Part shown: positions 6,971 through 10,520 of the stretch, piece by piece
Layout of the letters: the number at the start of each line of letters is the position of its first letter
How positions within the stretch are numbered: the stretch's first letter is position 1
DNA from: Acidobacteriota bacterium
Lineage (GTDB): Bacteria; Acidobacteriota; Vicinamibacteria; Vicinamibacterales; 2-12-FULL-66-21
Reading direction: 5' to 3'
Length of the DNA stretch: 10,520 nucleotides
Assembly (NCBI GenBank): GCA_013697225.1
Contig: JACCXG010000146.1
Coordinates: forward strand, 1 to 10,520
Translations under genes and position numbers: made by a program
Notes under the pieces: generated by a model
What the model saw: only the letters and a program-made list of their open reading frames with translations
The model's database searches: none
What the model was told of the DNA's origin: nothing

Positions 6971-7804
6971 ATGCACGAACTCATGCATCGCAGACACCTC
7001 ACCCTGGCCCTCCTTCTCATCAGCGTGTTCCCCGTCTTCCCGGCCGCGCAGGGGGATAGCAGGCCTCAGGGGACCACGGCCGGCGCCCCTCGCCCCATCC
7101 GCGCGCTCTACGTGACCGGCGGTGGTTTTCACGAGTTCGTGAAGCAGGAGAAGATCCTGCCGCCCGGCATCGCAGAGCGCGTCAAGGTCCACTGGACGGT
7201 CGACCACACGGCCGGCACGTCCACCGAGGTGATGATCGACCGGCACAAGAACACGGACTGGACGAAAGACTTCGACGTCGTCCTGTACAACATGTCGTTC
7301 TCTCACGTCGTGGACGTGGACTGGATCGAGCGGCTGGCGGCTGCCCACCGCGACAGCGGCGTTGGCGCCGTGATACTGCACGGGGCGGTGCACAGCTACC
7401 GCCGCTCGGAATCCAGGGCATGGGGAGAACTGATGGGGGCCTTCAGCCTGCGGCACGACCGCCAGCGCCCGCTGACCGTCGATTGGGTCGCCCAGGGCCA
7501 TCCGATCCTGCGCGGGCTCCCCGAGAAGTGGGTCACGAGCAGCGAAGAGCTATACGAGCTGGAACGCGTGTGGCCTGCGATGACGCCGCTTGCCCAGGCC
7601 CACAGCGTCGAATCGAACAAGAGTCACCCGATGATCTGGACGAACACGCACGGCAAGGCCAAGGTGTTCGTCACCTCATTGGGGCACAACACCGAGATCA
7701 TCGAGAACCCTCTGTATATCGACCTCGTGACCAGGGGCCTCCTCTGGACGGTCGGTCTCCTGCAGGATGACGGCACGCCGAAGCCGGGGTACGCCGCGCG
7801 CTGA
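6971..7804 (+). CDS. Exported ThuA-family protein
   Basis: A 277-residue protein with a signal peptide (MHELMHRRHLTLALLLISVF, cleavage probably near PAAQ at 27). Residues about 43-262 are one ThuA domain, a class I glutamine amidotransferase-like fold. Visible features are the first strand IRALYVTGGGFHEF (43-56), FDVVLYNM (101-108), GVGAVILHGAVHSY (130-143), DWVAQGHPILRGLP (171-184), and the family's terminal signature TSLGHNTEIIENP (235-247) then LVTRGLLWTVG. ThuA is named from the rhizobial thuAB trehalose/maltose utilisation genes, where sugars pass through 3-keto forms, so a keto-sugar hydrolase or isomerase role fits the DUF1080 enzyme transcribed divergently. Unlike classical cytosolic ThuA this one is exported. 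Second ATG at 6983 is a possible start. The gene ends only eight bases before the stop of the convergent broken peroxidase gene. Confidence 0.9.
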   Translation: MHELMHRRHLTLALLLISVFPVFPAAQGDSRPQGTTAGAPRPIRALYVTGGGFHEFVKQEKILPPGIAERVKVHWTVDHTAGTSTEVMIDRHKNTDWTKDFDVVLYNMSFSHVVDVDWIERLAAAHRDSGVGAVILHGAVHSYRRSESRAWGELMGAFSLRHDRQRPLTVDWVAQGHPILRGLPEKWVTSSEELYELERVWPAMTPLAQAHSVESNKSHPMIWTNTHGKAKVFVTSLGHNTEIIENPLYIDLVTRGLLWTVGLLQDDGTPKPGYAAR

Positions 7805-7812
7805 GGTCGGGC

Positions 7813-8568
7813 TCACATCCCTTCCCGGATGGTACCTGTCAGAGACCGGAGGAACGCCAGAAGATCCTGCTTCTCGGTCTTCGACAGCTGCAGCGGCCGG
7901 ATCTCGCGATCGAGGCCCGGGTTCGGTACCCCTCCGGAATCGTAGAAGTCGATCACCTCTGCCAGCGACGGGATGCTGCCGTCGTGCATGTAGGGGGCTG
8001 TCCGGGCAATCTCACGCAGGGTGGGCGTCTTGAAGGCGCCGCGATCAGCCGGTGCTTGCGTGACACGATAGCGCCCCTCATCCGTCACGGTCCCGGTGCG
8101 CCACGCCACACCGGTGTTGTGAAAGCGCTCGTCCGAGAGCAGAGGCCCGGCATGGCACGTGGTGCAGCGTGCGTGCGTGCGGAACAGCGCGAAGCCGCGC
8201 CTGGCGCTCTCGCCGATCGCGGACGCATCCCCGGCGATGAATCGATCGAATGGCGCGTCTCCCGCGACGATGGTGCGCACGTACGAGGCGAGCGCGGCCG
8301 CGACGTCGAAGATCCCCGGCTCGCTTTCGAACGCGGCCACGAACTGCGGACGATAGCGACTCGACCGGGCGAGGGCGACGACGGCATCAGGTGTCGCGCC
8401 AAGCTCGTTGGGATTCAGAATCGGCCCGAGCGCCTGCTGCTCGAGGGTGCTCGGCGGCCAGCCGGTCACGAACGAGGATTGTCGTCGCGGTGTAGCTGAT
8501 GCGGAGGCCTTCTTCCCGTTCGGACTGGGCGCGAAACCCGAAGTAGCCGAGGACCAGACCTGGCCCAA
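7813..8568 (-). pseudogene. Truncated di-haem cytochrome c peroxidase (MauG/CCP family), C-terminal half only
   Basis: Peroxidase homology starts near 8454 (minus strand) with PSTLEQQALGPILNPNELG, matching the stretch that normally follows the DGR-A-SLEEQ region in this family, and runs to the stop at 7813, 213 residues. It keeps the second haem site RCTTCH (codons about 8166-8152), FHNTGV, FKTPTLREIARTAPYMHDGS with the usual Met ligand, and EVIDFYDSGG. The signal peptide and the whole first-haem half are missing. A bacterial CCP normally spans about 320-350 residues and needs both haems. The open frame continues back to an ATG at 8568, but those 38 extra residues are an out-of-frame reading of a membrane-sensor gene and have no peroxidase similarity. 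Without export the haem could not be attached, so it is most likely non-functional, though the retained part has no internal stop. Confidence 0.8.
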
Positions 8569-8629
8569 GGACCAGGAGAACCATCGCGAGCAGCGGGAGG
8601 CTCCTCCCCACGCGCACCGGGCCGACCAT
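8450..8629 (-). pseudogene. N-terminal fragment of a membrane sensor protein (histidine-kinase-like)
   Basis: From ATG 8629 the minus strand encodes about 60 residues that look like a genuine protein start: MVGPVRVGRS, then one transmembrane helix (LPLLAMVLLVLGPGLVLGY), then FGFRAQSEREEGLRISYTAT and TILVRDRLAAE. This resembles the first transmembrane and juxtamembrane part of acidobacterial sensor histidine kinases. Family assignment is by pattern and cannot be more specific, since no dimerisation or ATPase domain remains. At about 8450 the frame runs into peroxidase DNA read out of frame and stops at 8387. No good ribosome site precedes ATG 8629, so the exact start is uncertain. It overlaps the open extension of the peroxidase fragment in another frame; only one can be ancestral coding here, and the membrane-helix reading is much more protein-like. 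Confidence 0.6.
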
Positions 8630-8756
8630 GGTCAGAGAGGATACCGCCGGTTGGAACAGCCAGGATGTAAAACGGTGTGAAGATGAGTTTGCCCGACAAA
8701 AGGCTCGAAATCCGATAATAGGCATACAAATGTCTGCCATGACAGAGCCTGAAGCA

Positions 8757-8819
8757 CTGTAAGCAGCCGAATCAGGCCACATTCCTGCCTCATCAGGTGG
8801 GTACGCGGCTCGCTTACAG
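8757..8819. repeat. Long inverted repeat / candidate structured RNA element
   Basis: Left arm CTGTAAGCAGCCG (8757-8769) pairs fully with right arm CGGCTCGCTTACAG (8806-8819), 13 base pairs with one bulged C at 8811. The 36-base interior can fold further: CCTG (8784-8787) with CAGG (8794-8797), extended by CCA (8777-8779) with TGG (8798-8800) across a bulge. ATCAGG occurs twice inside (8771, 8792). No T-run follows on either strand, so a simple terminator is unlikely. It sits 107 bases upstream of the lipoprotein start. Confidence 0.6.
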
Positions 8820-8913
8820 AAGAGTAATACCTCAGGACCCCAGCCCAGCAGGTAGGTTTTACCGAAGGTCGTTTCACCAGGGCGTGACCGCATCCGGATC
8901 AGGCAGGTGAAAC

Positions 8914-8919
8914 GGGAGG
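8914..8919 (+). promoter_or_regulatory. Ribosome binding site of the lipoprotein gene
   Basis: GGGAGG with a seven-base spacer before ATG 8927, the strongest ribosome site in the window and direct support for that start. Confidence 0.75.
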
Positions 8920-8926
8920 CCGAAGT

Positions 8927-10054
8927 ATGTTCGCTCGAAATGTGTTCTCTCTCAGACTGGCAGTGACGTGCGTCGTCGCGGCCTTTGCGGTCGCGTGCGG
9001 CGACTCAGGGGTCATCACTCCGACAGGGCCGACGCTTGTGTCGGTGCCCGTCACGAACCCCGCTCCACCGGCGAGCACGGACACGCCGGCAACGGCAAAT
9101 CCGACCGGGCCCGTGCCCAGTGCGCTGAGCAGAACGCTGTGCCTGGAAATGAGGCAGGGGGTCTTCTGCGAGGTGCTCGAGTTCGATCCCCTGTCACACG
9201 GCAGGGTGAGGTTCTACAACACCAGCGACACCGCGATCCAGGGCTGCTTCGATATCTACCGGAGGTCGAGGGACGATACCTTCGCCAATCAGATCCGGTC
9301 GGAAGAACTCTCACGATGCGGGGTCATCCCGGCGCAGCAGAACGGTGTAAGCGGCACCCTGGAAGTGCGGGTGGCATTCCCCAGCTGCAGGAGCCAGGCC
9401 GACGTCTACATCGGGGACATCGTGCTGCACTCGCCGCATCCGCCTGACCGGCTGCTCGGGTACGAGCAGGTCGCTGGCGAAGCAGAATTCTGCATTCTCC
9501 CGCCGGCCCCTCCTGAACCACAGCCGCCAGCACCTCCGGCTCCCCCGGATCCGCCTTCCCCGCCGCCGCCCACGACAACGCCACCGGGGCTAACGCCACC
9601 CCCCGTGCCGCCGCCGCCAACCCCTGAACTGCCGCCAGCCACATGCCCGGCGACGTTCACGAGTGACATGCTCAGGGACCATGTCATCGACTACAGCGTC
9701 TCGGTGAGTGGGGGCACGGCAACGGCGTCGTTTACGATCACGGCACCTCCGGGTTGCGGCGTGCCGCTCTCGCTCGTCTGCTACGAGAAGGTCGAATGCT
9801 CCTCGAAGCTTCCACAGACGTTCGTCGCGGGAAGCTCGTCGAACGGGACGTCTCCACCAGACGGCGCGCCCCGCTTCTACACCGCGGGGATATACACCTC
9901 ACAGTTGCCTACGCGGGCGACCGATGCGCGATACCAGTGCGACCTGTACCTCGGCGGGTACAAGATGGAGAACCTGACAGAGGAAAACCACGACGCGGAT
10001 TACGGGCCGCGCACGCTCACGTGGGGCTTCGACCAATCCTGCAGGTCTGATTAG
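8927..10054 (+). CDS. Two-domain cysteine-rich lipoprotein of unknown function
   Basis: A 375-residue protein. Residues 1-24 are a lipoprotein signal (basic MFARNVFSLR, hydrophobic run, lipobox AVAC with C24 as lipidation site), so it is membrane anchored, probably in the outer membrane. A Thr/Pro-rich spacer (25-66) precedes an N-terminal domain (about 70-190) with six cysteines (72, 81, 107, 131, 154, 189). A proline-rich linker follows (191-239, about half Pro). A C-terminal domain (240-375) again has six cysteines (240, 277, 285, 291, 338, 372). The even counts in both domains suggest disulphides in an oxidising compartment, and the C-terminal part has the beta-strand alternation of a sandwich (VIDYSVSVSGGTATASFTIT). 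I recognise no family and no catalytic motif. It stands alone, converging on the receptor gene across a hairpin. Confidence 0.88.
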   Translation: MFARNVFSLRLAVTCVVAAFAVACGDSGVITPTGPTLVSVPVTNPAPPASTDTPATANPTGPVPSALSRTLCLEMRQGVFCEVLEFDPLSHGRVRFYNTSDTAIQGCFDIYRRSRDDTFANQIRSEELSRCGVIPAQQNGVSGTLEVRVAFPSCRSQADVYIGDIVLHSPHPPDRLLGYEQVAGEAEFCILPPAPPEPQPPAPPAPPDPPSPPPPTTTPPGLTPPPVPPPPTPELPPATCPATFTSDMLRDHVIDYSVSVSGGTATASFTITAPPGCGVPLSLVCYEKVECSSKLPQTFVAGSSSNGTSPPDGAPRFYTAGIYTSQLPTRATDARYQCDLYLGGYKMENLTEENHDADYGPRTLTWGFDQSCRSD

Positions 10055-10091
10055 CTGCAGGCGGGGGAAGCGGCAGCGCGGGCGATGGAGG

Positions 10092-10117
10092 GTCCGGCGG
10101 GGCGAAGCCCCCCGGAC
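10092..10117. terminator. Hairpin between convergent genes, probable bidirectional terminator
   Basis: GTCCGG (10092-10097) pairs with CCGGAC (10112-10117) and GGGGC (10099-10103) with GCCCC (10107-10111). This is an 11-bp stem with one bulged C at 10098 and a GAA loop (TTC on the other strand, a very stable C-TTC-G type loop). On the plus strand TAAATT follows, a poor T-tract; on the minus strand no T-run follows. It lies 37 bases after the lipoprotein stop and 4 bases after the receptor stop, the expected place for a shared terminator. Confidence 0.65.
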
Positions 10118-10121
10118 TAAA

Positions 10122-10520
10122 TTAGAACCGCAGGCGGACCTGCAGCTGTATCTGCCGGGGAGTCTGATAGGCGTTCGCCACCCCGAACCCGGCGCCGAGC
10201 GGCAGCGACCGGGCGGCCACGACGTTGCCGTTCGCGTCGTAGGGCAGGTTCGTTGCGGTGACCGGGTCGTTCGGGTTCACGAACGCGATGCTCGTGTTGC
10301 GCCCGGTGATCCGCGCCTCGTTGAAGAGGTTGAACGCATCGGCTCGCAGCTGAAGGGCGCGCCCTCCCCCCAGGTTGATGGTGCGCTGAAGAGACGTGTC
10401 GAACGCGCTCTGGAAGCAGCCCTTCAGGTAGTTGTTCCCCGACTCGAGCCCCACCGATCCCGGCAGGGGACCCTGGAACGCCGCCGCGTTGAACTGACGG
10501 AGCACATCGCTGCTGCAGCC
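10122..10520 (-). CDS. TonB-dependent receptor, Oar-like, C-terminal part (runs off the window)
   Basis: The last 132 residues of an outer-membrane receptor; the frame is open to the right edge, and an apparent start at 10505 is an internal GTG. Readable hallmarks are LRQFNAAAFQGPLPGSVG, a strand run LQRTINLGGGRALQLRADAFNLFNEA, and the terminal strand QIQLQVRLRF ending in Phe, the signal recognised by the BAM outer-membrane insertion machinery. The FNLFNEARI motif near the C-terminus is typical of the large carboxypeptidase-regulatory-like/Oar receptors that are abundant in Acidobacteriota. The ligand cannot be told from this part. The N-terminus, plug and TonB box lie outside the window. Confidence 0.9.
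   Translation of the reverse strand, partial: GCSSDVLRQFNAAAFQGPLPGSVGLESGNNYLKGCFQSAFDTSLQRTINLGGGRALQLRADAFNLFNEARITGRNTSIAFVNPNDPVTATNLPYDANGNVVAARSLPLGAGFGVANAYQTPRQIQLQVRLRF

Larger units (their letters stand above)
8630..8926. other. Lower-GC intergenic region
   Basis: A 297-base gap without a supported gene. GC in 8641-8760 is 58 of 120 (48%), clearly below the flanking coding DNA. It holds an inverted repeat (8757-8819), a possible minus-10 GATAAT (8714-8719) with only a weak TTGCCC 19 bases upstream on the plus strand, and on the minus strand TATTAT at the same place, which could serve the broken sensor gene. A frame of 168 codons crosses the region on the minus strand, but its part upstream of 8629 has no protein-like character. 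Confidence 0.6.

Noticed and set aside
5469..6971. Open frame of 500 codons on the plus strand
   Set aside because: Antisense to the clearly recognisable propeller domain and ending in the divergent promoter region; no protein-like features.
8630..8893. N-terminal extension of the sensor fragment up to a start at 8893
   Set aside because: Residues before ATG 8629 look random, the region is lower in GC, and it is crossed by the inverted repeat; treated as intergenic.
10122..10505. Complete small gene starting at 10505
   Set aside because: The codon is an internal GTG; the frame stays open to the window edge and the sequence is the tail of a TonB-dependent receptor.

Overview
The window looks like chromosomal (or metagenome-assembled) DNA from a high-GC Gram-negative bacterium, most plausibly an Acidobacteriota of the Vicinamibacteria type. 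The lineage is inferred from gene content, not from a marker gene: a PQQ enzyme fused to DUF1080, a planctomycete/acidobacterial-style propeller-HEAT-haem protein, ThuA, and an Oar-like TonB-dependent receptor. Nearly every intact product carries an export signal, so this is a cell-envelope and periplasm region.

Layout. Positions 1-195 are non-coding: overlapping hairpins at 6-37 and a G-rich heptamer tandem repeat at 47-111. From 6839 down to 196 the minus strand carries a three-gene block, transcribed in this order: (i) an exported beta-propeller / HEAT / c-type haem protein (6839-4092); (ii) an exported PQQ quinoprotein with an inserted cytochrome c domain and a C-terminal DUF1080 (3-keto-disaccharide hydrolase family) domain (4037-1182); (iii) an exported LamG / concanavalin-A-like protein (1104-196). 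Gaps of 54 and 77 bases suggest one operon. A 131-base divergent intergenic region separates it from an exported ThuA-family protein on the plus strand (6971-7804).

The four genes make a coherent hypothesis: periplasmic oxidation of a sugar or glycoside by the quinoprotein, electrons leaving through c-type haems, and processing of keto-sugar products by the DUF1080 and ThuA domains, with the LamG protein binding glycan. The substrate is not visible in the sequence.

Positions 7813-8629 hold two broken genes joined head to tail on the minus strand: the N-terminus of a membrane sensor protein (histidine-kinase-like) runs directly into the C-terminal half of a di-haem cytochrome c peroxidase, out of frame, with the junction within a few bases of 8450-8455. 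This is either a real deletion scar or an assembly chimera. Upstream of it lies a lower-GC intergenic region (8630-8926, about 48% GC in 8641-8760) with a striking 13-bp inverted repeat.

Positions 8927-10054 encode a two-domain, cysteine-rich lipoprotein of unknown function with a proline-rich linker. It converges, across a strong hairpin (10092-10117), on the C-terminus of a TonB-dependent outer-membrane receptor that runs off the right edge. No tRNA, rRNA, CRISPR array, transposase or integrase was seen.
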